Source of the DNA: Thetidibacter halocola
Lineage (GTDB): Bacteria; Pseudomonadota; Alphaproteobacteria; Rhodobacterales; Rhodobacteraceae
Assembly (NCBI RefSeq): GCF_018224955.1
Contig: NZ_JAGTUU010000005.1
Span: forward strand, 310,001 to 374,000
Length of the DNA stretch: 64,000 nucleotides
Direction of reading: 5' to 3'
The notes below the pieces were generated by a model. The model did no database searches, was not told where the DNA came from, and saw nothing but the letters and a program-made list of their open reading frames with translations. The position numbers and the translations under genes were made by a program. Positions 18,123-29,151 of the stretch are shown here, in pieces (positions within the stretch are counted from its first letter, which is position 1; each line of letters starts with the position of its first letter).

Positions 18123-18962
18123 TCAGGGGGCCGCGCGCTGGCCGCCGCGGCGTCGGGCCACAAGGTCGGCGAGGATCGACAGCGCGATCTCGTCGGGGGT
18201 GATGGCGTTGATCGGCAGGCCTGCGGGGGCATGGACGCGCGCCAGCGCCGCTTCGTCGACGCCTTCGGCGCGCAGTTTGGCGTGCATCGCCTCCGCCTTG
18301 GCACGGCTGGCCACAAAGGCGATGTGGCGCGCGGGGCTGGCCAGCGCTGCGCGCAGGGCAGGAAGGTCGCCCGCGCCTTGCGTGGCGATCACCACATAGG
18401 ACGCGCCGCTCAGGCAGGCCGGGTCGTCCAGCCCCTCGATGATCGTCTCGCAGGCGGGCAGGGCGCCGGTGGCCGGACCCGGCAGGGCCAGCATGCGGTG
18501 GAACTGGAACCGTTCCGCCAGCGCGGCCAGTGCGAGTGCCACCGGCCCCCCGCCGCAGATCGCCAGCCGGGGCCGCGGCAGAACGGGTTCGATGAAGATG
18601 TCCAGCGACCCGCGCGACGGACAGCCGTTGCGGGCATAGCGGATGCCGTCGCGAGTCTCGCCGGGCGCGACGCCCTGTTCGGCCAGCAGGTCCTCGGGCC
18701 GGATCGAGACCAGTTGCGGCTGCCCGTTTTCGACCGCCTCGCGCGCGGCGCGGGCGACGGCAGACCGCACACATCCGCCGCCGAGGAAGCCCGCGATCAG
18801 CGTGCCGTCCTCGGCCAGAAGAGCCTTGGCGCCGGGCTTTGCGGCGGTGGCGGCCAGCGTGCGGATCACGGTGGCGATGGCAAAGGGCGTGCCCTTTGCC
18901 TGGCGGGCGGCGAGGGCCGCGGCAAAGGCGGGGTCGGTGGCAGGATCGGTCATCAGCGTCAT
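18123..18962 (-). CDS. coxF: XdhC/CoxF-family molybdoenzyme maturation protein
   Basis: 279 aa XdhC-family protein. The N-terminal XdhC_CoxI domain contains GFLGGGCV (~residues 58-65) and a conserved Cys near 113 (YARNGCPSRG). The C-terminal Rossmann domain starts at AICGGGPVALALAAL (~134-148). Family members bind the molybdenum cofactor and help insert or sulfurate it in the large subunit. Position between coxE and coxG is the CoxF slot of the Oligotropha-type cluster. Its ATG overlaps the end of coxE by 4 bp. Confidence 0.9.
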   Translation of the reverse strand: MTLMTDPATDPAFAAALAARQAKGTPFAIATVIRTLAATAAKPGAKALLAEDGTLIAGFLGGGCVRSAVARAAREAVENGQPQLVSIRPEDLLAEQGVAPGETRDGIRYARNGCPSRGSLDIFIEPVLPRPRLAICGGGPVALALAALAERFQFHRMLALPGPATGALPACETIIEGLDDPACLSGASYVVIATQGAGDLPALRAALASPARHIAFVASRAKAEAMHAKLRAEGVDEAALARVHAPAGLPINAITPDEIALSILADLVARRRGGQRAAP

Positions 18963-20140
18963 AGCGCCTCCAGTCGCTGTTCCAGCGCGGCAAGATCGTC
19001 GAGCGTGTTGGCCGCCTCGAACAGGTCTAGATGCGGCAGGGCGGCGGCCATGCCCCGCGCCACGGGTTCGTATCCGCGCCAGCCCTTGAGCGGGTTCAGC
19101 CAGACGATCCGGCAGCCGCGGCGGCGCAGCTCTGCCAGGGCGTCGGCGATGGCTTCGGGCGGGTCGGTGTCGTAGCCGTCGGACAGGATCAGGACGACGG
19201 TGCGGCCATCGACCAGGCGGCGCGCATAGCTGCGGTTGAAATGCTGTAGCGCGCCGCCGATCTTCGAGCCACCGCCGATCCCGTCGGCCAGAAGCGTGGT
19301 GCGATTCAGCGCGCGCATCGGGTCCTCGTCGCGCAGCGCCTCGGTGATCCGGGTCAGGCGGGTGTGGAACAGGTAGGCGTCGGCGGCATCGTCCGCGCGT
19401 AGCAGCCCGGCAAGGAAGGCGAGGAAGGGCCGCGCATAGACCAGCATCGAGCCCGACACGTCCACCAGCGCCGCGATCTTTACCGGCCGGTCGGGACGGC
19501 GGCGCATGGCGAGGCGCAGCGGCGCGCCGCCGGTCTGAAGCGCGCGGCGAATGGTGCGGCGGAAATCCAGCACGCTGCCCCGCCGCGCGGCCTTGCGCCG
19601 GCGCGAGCGGCGGTCGCGCAGCGCAGCGCCCAGGCGGCGGGCGATGGCCTCGGCCTGGCGGATGTCGTCGGGCGAGACGAGGTCGCGCAGGTCCTTCTTC
19701 ATCAGGTTGGCGTTGCGGGCGGCCTGCAAAAGGCCCTCGCCGTCGCTTTCGGCCTCGCCGCCATCATGGCCGTCGGGCGCATGGATGCCTCCGGCGCCAG
19801 CAGCGGGCTCGGCGCCTTCGTCGCGGCGCGAACTGCTGGTGTGGTCGGCGGCGCGATCCGTCGGCACCGCCTTTTGCCGCACGCGGCCCGCATCCATCCA
19901 GAAGGCGTCGAACAGCGCGTCGAACCGCGCCGCCTGTTCGGCATTGCCCGCGCAGACCGCCCGCAGGGCAGAGCGCACGGCCCCCGGTTCAGGCGTCGGC
20001 AAGCACAGCAGTGCCGAGGTCGCCGTCGCGGTTTCCGACACGCCCAGCTGAAAGCCGTGGCTGCGCAGATGGTCCATGAAGGCCGAAAGGCGCGCCATGG
20101 GCCCCGGATCGCGGGCGGCAAAGCGGGTGACGCGGCTCAT
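18959..20140 (-). CDS. coxE: CoxE, VWA-domain protein for CO dehydrogenase maturation
   Basis: 393 aa with a von Willebrand A domain in the C-terminal half; the MIDAS metal site DVSGSM is at residues 227-232, followed by LFHTRLTRIT and VLILSDGYDT. The middle is Arg-rich and low-complexity (residues ~100-190). CoxE works with the CoxD ATPase in building the [CuSMoO2] active site in CO oxidisers. The start at 20140 gives a 4-bp ATGA overlap with coxD and begins at the conserved N-terminus. Confidence 0.92.
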   Translation of the reverse strand: MSRVTRFAARDPGPMARLSAFMDHLRSHGFQLGVSETATATSALLCLPTPEPGAVRSALRAVCAGNAEQAARFDALFDAFWMDAGRVRQKAVPTDRAADHTSSSRRDEGAEPAAGAGGIHAPDGHDGGEAESDGEGLLQAARNANLMKKDLRDLVSPDDIRQAEAIARRLGAALRDRRSRRRKAARRGSVLDFRRTIRRALQTGGAPLRLAMRRRPDRPVKIAALVDVSGSMLVYARPFLAFLAGLLRADDAADAYLFHTRLTRITEALRDEDPMRALNRTTLLADGIGGGSKIGGALQHFNRSYARRLVDGRTVVLILSDGYDTDPPEAIADALAELRRRGCRIVWLNPLKGWRGYEPVARGMAAALPHLDLFEAANTLDDLAALEQRLEAL

Positions 20141-20982
20141 GCTGCCTTTCCCGCCAGGCGCGCAGCCACCTCGGGCGGGATCGCCGCGCGGTCGGCCTCG
20201 GTCTTGAGCAAGGTCGCCAGGGCGGCGGACAGCGCGGCAGGATCCTCGGTCAGGTCCGACAGGCCCAGCCCCGCCAACGCCGCGGCGAAATCCAGCATCT
20301 CGGCGATGCCGGGCGTCTTGCGCAGTTCTTCCTTGCGCAGGGACTGGACAAAACCCACGATCTGCCCGGCGAGCTTCGCCTCGAGCCCGGGATGGCGGGC
20401 ATTCAGGATCGCCAGTTCCGTCTTGCGGTCGGGATAGTCCACATGGGTATAAAGGCAGCGGCGCCGCAGCGCGTCGGACAGGTCGCGCGTGCCGTTCGCG
20501 GTCAGGATCACGATGGGCCGGGTGGTGGCCTCGATGGTGCCCAGTTCCGGCACGGTGACCTGGAAATCCGACAGGATCTCCAGCAGGTAGGCCTCGAATT
20601 CCTCGTCGGCGCGGTCGATCTCGTCGATCAGCAGGACGGGCGGCATCGCCTGCGTGATGGCCTGCAACAGCGGCCGTTCCAGCAGGTACTGTCGGGAAAA
20701 GATGTCTTCCTCGCCGCGGCCGGCCTGAATCGCCAGCAGCTGCCGCTGGTAGTTCCATTCGTAGATGGCGTGGCTGGCATCAAGCCCCTCGTAGCATTGC
20801 AGCCGGATCAGCCGCGTCTCGCGCGCCGCAGCCAGGGCGCGGGCGATTTCCGTCTTGCCGACGCCCGCCGCCCCTTCAAGCAGCAGCGGGCGGCCCAGCG
20901 TCACGGCCAGGTGCAGCGCCATGGCAAGGTCGTCGCCGGCGACATAGCCCTGCCGGGCAAGCTGTTGCTGCAAGTCCTTCAT
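20137..20982 (-). CDS. coxD: CoxD, MoxR-type AAA+ ATPase
   Basis: 281 aa AAA+ ATPase. Walker A GAAGVGKT is at residues 37-44, Walker B VLLIDEID at 116-123, and a sensor-type TANGTRDLSDALRRRC follows. CoxD is a membrane-bound chaperone needed to form the sulfurated Mo-Cu centre of CO dehydrogenase. It is paired with the VWA protein CoxE by a 4-bp overlap, the usual MoxR-VWA arrangement. Confidence 0.94.
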   Translation of the reverse strand: MKDLQQQLARQGYVAGDDLAMALHLAVTLGRPLLLEGAAGVGKTEIARALAAARETRLIRLQCYEGLDASHAIYEWNYQRQLLAIQAGRGEEDIFSRQYLLERPLLQAITQAMPPVLLIDEIDRADEEFEAYLLEILSDFQVTVPELGTIEATTRPIVILTANGTRDLSDALRRRCLYTHVDYPDRKTELAILNARHPGLEAKLAGQIVGFVQSLRKEELRKTPGIAEMLDFAAALAGLGLSDLTEDPAALSAALATLLKTEADRAAIPPEVAARLAGKAA

Positions 20983-21046
20983 TCCGCGCCCCTCCTCCCC
21001 TCGGGCGGTCGAGGCGCCGCGAGGGTCGCGGCGCCCGATGTCGTCG

Positions 21047-21460
21047 TTATTCCAGTCCGCGCCTGGCCAGCCAGTCGCGCATGAGTGCGATCTCGGGCTC
21101 CTGCGCGGCGATGATCTCTTCGGCCAGCGCCCGCATGTCCGGGTCGGTGCCGAATTGCAGCAGCACCTGCGCCATCTCGACCGCGCCTTCGTGGTGGGCG
21201 ATCATACCTCTGGCGAAATCGACATCGGCATCGCCGGTGAACTCGATCGCCATGGCGGCGTGCATCCGGTCATTGGCCGCGATGAAAGCCTCGGTCGAGG
21301 GCGTCTGCGCCGCCTGGCCATGAGCCGCGCCATGCGCGGTGTGGGTCGAATGATCGCTTTGGGCGAGGCCTTGCGTGGCAAGGGCCATGACCAGGGCGGC
21401 GGCACCGACCATCGTGGCCGGTCGGCGCCCCGAGGGGCGCCAAAGGGTTTCGATCTTCAC
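21047..21460 (-). CDS. DUF305 family exported protein with His-rich segment, inside cox operon
   Basis: 137 aa using the GTG start at 21460, which has AGGAG 7 bases upstream; earlier in-frame codons lack a ribosome site. A hydrophobic signal ([20 protein letters not shown]) is followed by a His-rich stretch ([13 protein letters not shown]), then the DUF305 four-helix domain with its [17 protein letters not shown] motif. DUF305 proteins are ferritin-like in fold and often occur with copper-handling genes. It lies 22 bp after coxL and 64 bp before coxD, so co-transcription is likely. A copper role for the Mo-Cu enzyme is an inference. Confidence 0.88.
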   Translation of the reverse strand: MKIETLWRPSGRRPATMVGAAALVMALATQGLAQSDHSTHTAHGAAHGQAAQTPSTEAFIAANDRMHAAMAIEFTGDADVDFARGMIAHHEGAVEMAQVLLQFGTDPDMRALAEEIIAAQEPEIALMRDWLARRGLE

Positions 21461-21482
21461 TGCATTTCTCCTGTCAAAGGGA

Positions 21483-23897
21483 TTACTGATGCAGTCCAAG
21501 AGATTGGGCTATCTTCCAGATTCGCCAGTGGTCATGGGGCATATGTGATTGCCGCAGGCCAAAAGCGCGGAATGCGTCGTGCACCGCGTTGGAAAACGCC
21601 GGCACGCCACCCACGTTCGGGCTTTCGCCCACGCCCTTGGCCCCGATCGGATGATGCGGAGAGGGCGTCTCGGTGAAGTCGGTGGTGTAGTTGGGCGTCT
21701 CCCATGCGGTCGGCAGGTAGAAGTCCATCAGCGTGCCGGTCTTGCAGTTGCCCATCTCGTCATAGGCGATCTCCTGGCCCATCGCGATGGCCAGCGCCTC
21801 GGTGACGCCGCCATGGACCTGGCCCTCGATCACCATCGGGTTGATCCGGGTGCCGCAATCGTCCAGCGCGTAGAACTGGCGCACCTCCCATTCGCCGGTA
21901 TCCACGTCGACCTCCATGACGCAGATATAGGCGCCGAACGGGTAGGTCATGTTGGGCGGATCGTAATAGCTGACCGCCTCGAGACCCGGTTCCAGCCCCG
22001 GAATGGCCTGGTTGTAGGCCGCATAGGCGATGTCCTTCATGGTCTTGAAGCGCTCGGGCGCGCCCTTGACCACGAAACGGTCCACGTCCCATTCCAGGTC
22101 GTCGTCATGCACTTCCAGCAGGTAGGCGGCAATCATCTGCGCCTTGGCGCGGATCTTGCGCCCCGCCATCGCGGTCGCCGCCCCCGCCACCGGGGTCGAG
22201 CGCGACCCGTAGGTGCCAAGGCCGTAAGGCGCGGTGTCGGTGTCGCCTTCCTCGATGGTGATCGAGTCCGCCGACAGGCCGATCTCGCTGGCCAGGATCT
22301 GCGCGAAGGTCGTCGCGTGGCCCTGACCCTGGCTGATCGTGCCGAGACGCGCGATGGCCGACCCCGTGGGGTGGATGCGGATTTCGCAGCTGTCGAACAT
22401 GCCCATCCCGAGGATGTCGCAGTTCTTGACCGGGCCCGCGCCGACGATCTCGGTGAAGTGGGTCAGGCCGATGCCCAGCAGCTTGCGGGTCTCGCCACGC
22501 TTGAACGCCTCGACCCGCTCGGCCTGCTCTTTCCGCAGCCCTTCGTAATCGACGGCCTTGAGCGCCTTGTCCCAGGCGGTGTGGTAGTCGCCGCTGTCAT
22601 ATTCCCAGCCCAGCGCGGACTGGTAGGGGAACTGCTCCTTCTTGATGAAGTTGATGCGCCGCAGCTCGGCTGCGTCCATCCCCAGCTCGATGGCCAGAAC
22701 CTCGATCATGCGCTCGATGCAGTAGGCGGCCTCGGTCACGCGGAAGGAACAGCGATAGGCCACGCCGCCCGGCGCCTTGTTGGTATAGACGCCGTCCACC
22801 GCCACATGCGCCACGGGGATGTCATACGACCCGGTGACGATGTGGAAGAAGCCCGCCGGGAACTTGGTCGGGTCCGCGCAGGCATCGAATGCGCCGTGGT
22901 CGGCGGTCACGTGCACGTCGAGCGCGGTGATCTTGCCTTCCTTGGTGGCAGCGATCCGACCCTTCATCCAGTAGTCGCGGGCAAAGGCGGTGGCCATCAG
23001 GTTTTCCATCCGGTCCTCGATCCACTTGACCGGAACGCCGGTCACGATGGAGGCCACGATGGCACAGACATAGCCGGGATAGACGCCGACCTTGTTTCCG
23101 AACCCGCCGCCGATATCGGGGCTGACGACGCGGATGTTGTGTTCTTCGATCCCCGACAGCAGCGAGGCCACGGTGCGCACCACGTGCGGCGCCTGGAAGG
23201 TGCCCCAGATCGTCAGCTTGCCATTGACCTTGTCCATGCTGGCGACGGTGCCGCAGGGTTCCAGCGGGCAGGGATGGGTGCGGTGGTAATAGATCATCTC
23301 CTCGGCCACGACCTCGGCCGCGCCGATCGCCTGTTCGGTGGCCTCCGCGTTGCCTTCTTCCCATGTGAAGATGTGGTTGTGATGCTTGCGCGGGCCGTGG
23401 GCGCCTTCCTTGGCGTCCTTTATGTCCTCGCGCAGGACCACGTCCGATTGCAGCGCCTCGAACGGGTCGACGAGAACCGGCAGTTCCTCGTATTCCACCT
23501 CGACCAGTTCCACGGCGTCGGCCGCGATGTAGCGGTCCTTGGCAACGACAAAGGCCACTTCCTGGCCCTGGAACAGCACCTTGCCGTCGGCCAGCACCAT
23601 CTGCTTGTCGCCCGCCAGTGTCGGCATCCAGTGCAGCGACAGCGGTTCGAGATCCTTGGCGGTGAGCACGGCCACAACGCCGGGCAGGGCCAGCGCCTTG
23701 GAGGCGTCGATGCTGACCACGCGGGCATGGGCATAGGGCGAGCGCACGAAATCGCCGTGCAGCATACCGGGCATGCTGATGTCGTCGACATAATGGCCCT
23801 TGCCCTGGGTAAAGCGGACGTCCTCTACCCGCTTGCGCGAGCAGCCAAGGCCCTTGAGCGCGCTGCGGCGCTCTTCGCGTTCGTCGAGGTCCTTCAT
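21483..23897 (-). CDS. coxL: Aerobic carbon monoxide dehydrogenase large subunit, form I
   Basis: 804 aa molybdopterin-binding catalytic subunit, oxidising CO to CO2 at a Mo-Cu site. The active-site loop is AYRCSFR (residues 380-386, copper-ligating Cys383), the form I signature; form II enzymes have AYRGAGR. The conserved catalytic Glu lies in GVGES (Glu758), near the C-terminus. Other cofactor segments include DIGGGFGNK and [11 protein letters not shown]. Start at 23897 overlaps the end of coxS by 4 bp. Length matches the characterised enzyme (~809). Confidence 0.97.
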   Translation of the reverse strand: MKDLDEREERRSALKGLGCSRKRVEDVRFTQGKGHYVDDISMPGMLHGDFVRSPYAHARVVSIDASKALALPGVVAVLTAKDLEPLSLHWMPTLAGDKQMVLADGKVLFQGQEVAFVVAKDRYIAADAVELVEVEYEELPVLVDPFEALQSDVVLREDIKDAKEGAHGPRKHHNHIFTWEEGNAEATEQAIGAAEVVAEEMIYYHRTHPCPLEPCGTVASMDKVNGKLTIWGTFQAPHVVRTVASLLSGIEEHNIRVVSPDIGGGFGNKVGVYPGYVCAIVASIVTGVPVKWIEDRMENLMATAFARDYWMKGRIAATKEGKITALDVHVTADHGAFDACADPTKFPAGFFHIVTGSYDIPVAHVAVDGVYTNKAPGGVAYRCSFRVTEAAYCIERMIEVLAIELGMDAAELRRINFIKKEQFPYQSALGWEYDSGDYHTAWDKALKAVDYEGLRKEQAERVEAFKRGETRKLLGIGLTHFTEIVGAGPVKNCDILGMGMFDSCEIRIHPTGSAIARLGTISQGQGHATTFAQILASEIGLSADSITIEEGDTDTAPYGLGTYGSRSTPVAGAATAMAGRKIRAKAQMIAAYLLEVHDDDLEWDVDRFVVKGAPERFKTMKDIAYAAYNQAIPGLEPGLEAVSYYDPPNMTYPFGAYICVMEVDVDTGEWEVRQFYALDDCGTRINPMVIEGQVHGGVTEALAIAMGQEIAYDEMGNCKTGTLMDFYLPTAWETPNYTTDFTETPSPHHPIGAKGVGESPNVGGVPAFSNAVHDAFRAFGLRQSHMPHDHWRIWKIAQSLGLHQ

Positions 23898-24385
23898 TCT
23901 GCGGCCTCCTTCATGGCGTTCATCTGCTCGGCGGCAGCGAGGATGGATTTCACGATGTTCTGGTAACCGGTGCAGCGGCACAGGTTGCCCGAGATCCCGA
24001 ACCGCACCTCTTCCTCGGTGGGGGTCGGGTTCTCCTGGAGCAGGCGGTAGGCACGGGTGATCATGCCCGGCGTGCAGAAGCCGCATTGCAGCCCGTGATG
24101 CTCGCGAAACATCTCTTGCAGGACGTGCAACGCATCGGGCTTGCCGATGCCCTCGATCGTGGTGATCTCGGCGCCGTCGGCCTGTGCGGCCAGCACGGTG
24201 CAGGATTTCACCGACTTGCCGTTCAGGTCCACGGTGCAGGCGCCGCAATGGCTGGTTTCGCAGCCGACATGCGGGCCAGTCAGGCGCAGTTTTTCGCGCA
24301 GGACGTAGATCAGCAGTTCGCGGGGCTCGACGGCGAGTTCGTGTGTCTCGCCGTTGACGGTCAGGGTAACGAGTTTCTTGGCCAT
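23894..24385 (-). CDS. coxS: Carbon monoxide dehydrogenase small [2Fe-2S] subunit
   Basis: 163 aa electron-transfer subunit with two [2Fe-2S] clusters. The plant-type N-terminal cluster has Cys 42, 47, 50 and 62 ([10 protein letters not shown]). The C-terminal helical cluster has Cys 101, 104, 136 and 138 (QCGFC, LCRC). Start at 24385 is preceded by a gagggagga ribosome site. It sits between coxM (11 bp away) and coxL (4-bp overlap). Confidence 0.97.
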   Translation of the reverse strand: MAKKLVTLTVNGETHELAVEPRELLIYVLREKLRLTGPHVGCETSHCGACTVDLNGKSVKSCTVLAAQADGAEITTIEGIGKPDALHVLQEMFREHHGLQCGFCTPGMITRAYRLLQENPTPTEEEVRFGISGNLCRCTGYQNIVKSILAAAEQMNAMKEAAE

Positions 24386-24396
24386 GTGTTCCTCCC

Positions 24397-25251
24397 TCAG
24401 GCGCGCGACCAGGCGCGCAGGATGGCGCGCTTCAGGATGACGCCCGCGACGTGGCGCTTGAATTCCGCAGGACCGCGATTGTCCTGCATCGGGTCGATGA
24501 CGGCCTGCATCGCCGCATCGGCAGCGGCGAGCGCATCGGTGGTGCATTCGGTGCCGACCAGGGCCCCGGCGGCGTCGGCGCAAAAGACCGGCGTGTCGGA
24601 CAGGTTGGTCATCGCGATGGCGGCCGTGGCGACCTTGCCGCCCTCTTTCGTCAGCAGAACGGCGGCGGCGGCGGTGGCATAGTCGCCGATCTTCCGCTTC
24701 TGCTTTTCATAGGCGTATCCGCCGCTGGTCCTGGCAAAGGTGATCGCGGTCAGGATCTCGTCATCCTCGCGCGCGGTCATGTAGGCCGCCTCGTAGAAGT
24801 CGCGGGCCGGAACGCTGCGGATGCCCTCGGGGCCGTGCAGTTCAAAGGACGCGTCCAGCGCCTGGAACAGGCCGGGCATGTCGTTGCCGGGATCTCCATT
24901 GGCGACATTGCCGCCCACCGTGCCCATGTAGCGCACCTGCGGGTCGGCGATCTGGAGCGCGGCCTCGCGCAGGATCGGCGCGGCCTGCAACAGGTCGTCA
25001 TGGGTGATCAGCTCGTTCTGGGTGGTCATGGCGCCGATGCGCACGGTGCCGCCCTCGATCGAGATGCCCCGCAGCGCGGCGATGGCCTGAAGGTCGATCA
25101 GGTGCGGCACCTCGGCCATGCGCAGCTTCATCATCGGGATCAGGCTGTGACCGCCGGCGATCACACGGGCCTCGTCGCCATGCTCCTGAAGAATCCCCAG
25201 CGCGGCAGCGACACTGTCGGGCCGGTAGTATTCGAAATTGGCGGGTATCAT
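24397..25251 (-). CDS. coxM: Carbon monoxide dehydrogenase medium FAD-binding subunit
   Basis: 284 aa FAD subunit. FAD contact motifs [13 protein letters not shown] (~residues 32-44) and [16 protein letters not shown] (~111-126) are both present. It accepts electrons from CoxS and passes them to the quinone pool. First gene of the operon; ATG at 25251 follows GGAGGTGCGG. The upstream 205 bp contain an inverted repeat at 25333-25348 and the mreB terminator. Confidence 0.96.
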   Translation of the reverse strand: MIPANFEYYRPDSVAAALGILQEHGDEARVIAGGHSLIPMMKLRMAEVPHLIDLQAIAALRGISIEGGTVRIGAMTTQNELITHDDLLQAAPILREAALQIADPQVRYMGTVGGNVANGDPGNDMPGLFQALDASFELHGPEGIRSVPARDFYEAAYMTAREDDEILTAITFARTSGGYAYEKQKRKIGDYATAAAAVLLTKEGGKVATAAIAMTNLSDTPVFCADAAGALVGTECTTDALAAADAAMQAVIDPMQDNRGPAEFKRHVAGVILKRAILRAWSRA

Positions 25252-25332
25252 CCGCACCTCCCTCTTGTCTCTGGACCAGAGCAAAGCGGGCGGTGAGGGG
25301 AAGGGGGACTCGGCGGTAACGAGCGGCGATGT

Positions 25333-25369
25333 GCATTTCACGAAATGCGACGAGTCTGCACGAAATGCG
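25333..25369. promoter_or_regulatory. Candidate operator upstream of coxM
   Basis: GCATTTC-AC-GAAATGC is a perfect 7+7 inverted repeat (25333-25348). A third half-site, CACGAAATGC, repeats the 25339-25348 sequence exactly 21 bp further on (25360-25369), two helical turns away. It lies 80-120 bp upstream of the coxM start. The binding protein is unknown; no regulator gene is adjacent. Confidence 0.45.
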
Positions 25370-25405
25370 TGTGCAGGTGCAGCAATCGACGATCTGCGGG
25401 CATGG

Positions 25406-25430
25406 AAAAAGCCGGCGCGATGGCCGGCTT
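25406..25430 (-). terminator. Intrinsic terminator of mreB
   Basis: Read on the minus strand, an 8-bp stem (AAGCCGGC / GCCGGCTT, 6-base loop) is followed by TTTTT. It starts 27 bp after the mreB stop and separates mreB from the cox operon. Confidence 0.75.
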
Positions 25431-25456
25431 CCTTCGGTGCGTTCGGTGGGACTGCG

Positions 25457-26668
<1,212 letters not shown>

Positions 26669-26737
26669 TCACGATCCCGTCAACTTTTCGCCACACATGT
26701 CAACAAGCCTGTCACCGGTTGTTCGGGAGACGGGCAC

Positions 26738-27571
26738 ATGCTTTTTAGGAAAATGGTTCTGGGCGTCGTCGCCTTCGGCATGGGGATCCTGCTGGGCGCG
26801 GCCGATTTCATCGTCCAGAAGGCCCGTGCTGGCGAGGGCTATGGCACCGCCGAATACATGGTTTCGCTGATCGACCGGTTCGACGGCGCGCAGGGCCCGC
26901 TGGGCGTGGTGTTCCGCAGGTCGATGCTGGTGACGGCTGCGCTGCCTGCGGCGCCCCTGGGCTGGGAGGCGCATGACTGGGCGTCGGTTTCCTATGACGG
27001 CCTTTTCAGCCGCGAGCAGCAGAAGGCGATGGACCGTCACCTTGTCTTTGCCGCCCCGGACCTGACCTACCTGGACAACATGGGGCAGCACGAGGCTCGG
27101 TTGCTGGACATCTATCTCGACGACGTGTCGCGGGTGTATCTTGCCGACGACAGCTATCTCGACCTGCGCGTCAGCGTCGACGGCTACGGCATCGGGTCCG
27201 CAGCCTGGGCGCGCTACCAGGACGAGGTCGACGCCTATTTCACGCATGTCTCTGCCAAACGCTCGTTTGCCCGCATCCAGGGACTGGACTGGGAAGAGCG
27301 GATCGGCCCGGTCGAGAAGGCCTCGGATGGGGACCTGCCGCATGACCTGCGCCGTTTCCATGCCGAAATGGACGGCGTCCGGATCGACCTTGTGACCCGC
27401 GCCCCCGAAGGCGTCATCCGCCGTTTCCTGGGCCTCGTCAACCTGCGCGACCTGCGCCGCCTCGGCGGTCAGACCGCTCCGGTTCCGGCTCCCGCAAGGG
27501 CCGATCCGCAGCCAGACCTGCTGGCGGACCTGTCCTTCGACCAGCCGGGGCCACTGGGCGGCGTAAACTGA
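26738..27571 (+). CDS. Membrane-anchored protein of unknown function
   Basis: 277 aa. An N-terminal hydrophobic helix (residues ~5-25, VVAFGMGILLGAADFIV) probably acts as signal anchor, leaving a soluble, Asp-rich periplasmic part. Within it, YLDLRVSVDGYGIGSAAWARY and the tail's Pro/Ala stretch (PVPAPARADPQPD) are notable, but I recognise no family. It stands alone: mreB diverges 234 bp away, and the next gene also codes for an exported unknown. Coding character (strong GC3 bias) supports a real gene. Confidence 0.7.
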   Translation: MLFRKMVLGVVAFGMGILLGAADFIVQKARAGEGYGTAEYMVSLIDRFDGAQGPLGVVFRRSMLVTAALPAAPLGWEAHDWASVSYDGLFSREQQKAMDRHLVFAAPDLTYLDNMGQHEARLLDIYLDDVSRVYLADDSYLDLRVSVDGYGIGSAAWARYQDEVDAYFTHVSAKRSFARIQGLDWEERIGPVEKASDGDLPHDLRRFHAEMDGVRIDLVTRAPEGVIRRFLGLVNLRDLRRLGGQTAPVPAPARADPQPDLLADLSFDQPGPLGGVN

Positions 27572-27646
27572 TCCAGCCCGGTTTCCTTTGACAGGCGATC
27601 CCGCACGGCTCAGGCTGACGGGGTCTTTTCGTCAAAGGATATTGCC

Positions 27647-28069
27647 ATGAAGCATTTCGGCACGCTCATCCTGTCGGCGGCCCTGGCGCTGCCCTTGCTG
27701 ATCGCACCGCAGGCCGCAAGGGCCGATTCCTGCTGGGATCACAACGGTTCTCTCATGCGGCTGCAAGCCAGCGGCAACGATCGCTGGTTCAGCTATGACC
27801 AGCCACGCCAGTCGCTGTGGTCGTCGGGGGTGGGGCGGGGGACGCTGCTGTTCAACGGCCAGAAGATCGGCGACTGGTATGCCGGTCTGGCGCGGGTGTT
27901 CTCCAGCGCCTGTCCGGGCCAGCCGCTGGAATACCGGGTCGAGGGGCCGGTGATGCAGAACCCGCTGCGCGTGGTGCTGCGCGGCACGCGCGAGGTCTTT
28001 GCCAACTGCCTGCCGACCGGCCGGATGACCAGCGACGAGCTGATCTTCGTCTATCGCCACGATTGCTGA
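27647..28069 (+). CDS. Small exported protein of unknown function
   Basis: 140 aa with a clear Sec signal peptide (MKHFGTLILSAALALPLLIAP, cleavage near ARA-DS). The mature part has four Cys (SCWDHNG, SACPG, NCLP, terminal HDC), which could form two disulfides, and short beta-like segments such as RWFSYDQPR and LLFNGQKIGDWYAG. I do not recognise the family. It is followed 27 bp later by the homocysteine methyltransferase-like gene and could share its transcript. Confidence 0.7.
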   Translation: MKHFGTLILSAALALPLLIAPQAARADSCWDHNGSLMRLQASGNDRWFSYDQPRQSLWSSGVGRGTLLFNGQKIGDWYAGLARVFSSACPGQPLEYRVEGPVMQNPLRVVLRGTREVFANCLPTGRMTSDELIFVYRHDC

Positions 28070-28096
28070 GCGCCGCGCCGTTACGCCGGAGAGGAT

Positions 28097-29032
28097 ATGC
28101 CGCGATACCGCCGCCACTTGCCGCAGTTCGAGGACGGGCTGTTCCTGGCCTGGACCGGGATGGAAACCGACCTGATCTTTTCGCAGGGCGTGGACCTGCC
28201 CGGCTTTGCCGCCTATCCGCTTCTGGAAAGCGCCGAGGGGCGCGCCCGGCTGGCACACTATTACCGCGCACAGATCGCGCTGGGCCGGGCGCAGGGGGTC
28301 GGCGTGATCCTCGAAAGCCCCACATGGCTTGCCCATCGCGACCGGGGGGCCGAGATCGGCTATGCGCCCGACCGCCTGCGCGACCTGAACCGGCAGGCCA
28401 TCGCGCAGATGGCAGCCATTCGCGACGAAAAGGGCGACTTGCCCACGGTGCTCAGCGCCAATATCGGCCCAAGGCGCGACGCCTATGCGGCCGAACCGGA
28501 CATGACCGCCGACGAGGCCGAGGCCTATCACGCCGAGCAGATCGCCACGCTGGCCGCGACCGAGGTCGACGTGATCAGCGGCTATACGCTGGGCAGCGTG
28601 GACGAGGCGATCGGCATCGTCCGCGCGGCGCGGCGGCTTGACCTGCCCGTGGTGATCGCCTTCACGGTTGAAACCGACGGGCGCTTGCCCACCGGTGCGC
28701 CCCTTGGCCAGGCCATTGCCGCGGTCGATGCGGCGACGGCGGGATATGCCGCTGGCTACATGGTGAACTGCGCCCATCCCGAGCATGTCGCGCCCGCGCT
28801 GTCCGATGCGCCCTGGATGGCCCGCTTGCGCGGCATTGTCGCCAATGCCTCGCGGTGCAGCCATGCCGAACTGGACGAGGCCGAGACGCTGGACGCGGGC
28901 GACGCCCACGACCTTGCAGCGCAGCTTGCGGCGCTGCGGGCGCGCTTTCCGCATTTCTCGGTGCTGGGCGGCTGTTGCGGCACCGACATGCGCCACATGG
29001 CCCGCATCGCCGAGGCCGCCCGTTCCGCCTGA
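28097..29032 (+). CDS. Homocysteine S-methyltransferase family protein (betaine-homocysteine type)
   Basis: 311 aa zinc-dependent methyltransferase of the BHMT/MmuM family. The three zinc cysteines are Cys225 (NCAHPE) and Cys293-Cys294 (GGCCGTD); the N-terminal GMETDLIF corresponds to the family's GxxxTxL loop. It is directly upstream of a DMGDH-like enzyme, so using glycine betaine as methyl donor to make methionine and dimethylglycine is plausible. S-methylmethionine or another donor cannot be excluded. A gagga ribosome site precedes the ATG. Confidence 0.85.
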   Translation: MPRYRRHLPQFEDGLFLAWTGMETDLIFSQGVDLPGFAAYPLLESAEGRARLAHYYRAQIALGRAQGVGVILESPTWLAHRDRGAEIGYAPDRLRDLNRQAIAQMAAIRDEKGDLPTVLSANIGPRRDAYAAEPDMTADEAEAYHAEQIATLAATEVDVISGYTLGSVDEAIGIVRAARRLDLPVVIAFTVETDGRLPTGAPLGQAIAAVDAATAGYAAGYMVNCAHPEHVAPALSDAPWMARLRGIVANASRCSHAELDEAETLDAGDAHDLAAQLAALRARFPHFSVLGGCCGTDMRHMARIAEAARSA

Positions 29033-29151
29033 CGCGCATTTCATACCGCGCGCGTCTCGAGTCGTTTTCCGACCGAAACGCGTCGGGCCCGCTCTGCGCG
29101 CCGCCCCGTGCCGCGCTATGCAACGGGGGAAAGATCGGGAGTCGTCACGCC

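Noticed and set aside
21549-23966. 805-codon plus-strand frame opposite coxL
   Set aside because: coxL on the minus strand is a clear full-length enzyme; the opposite frame is a high-GC shadow rich in His, Arg and Gly.
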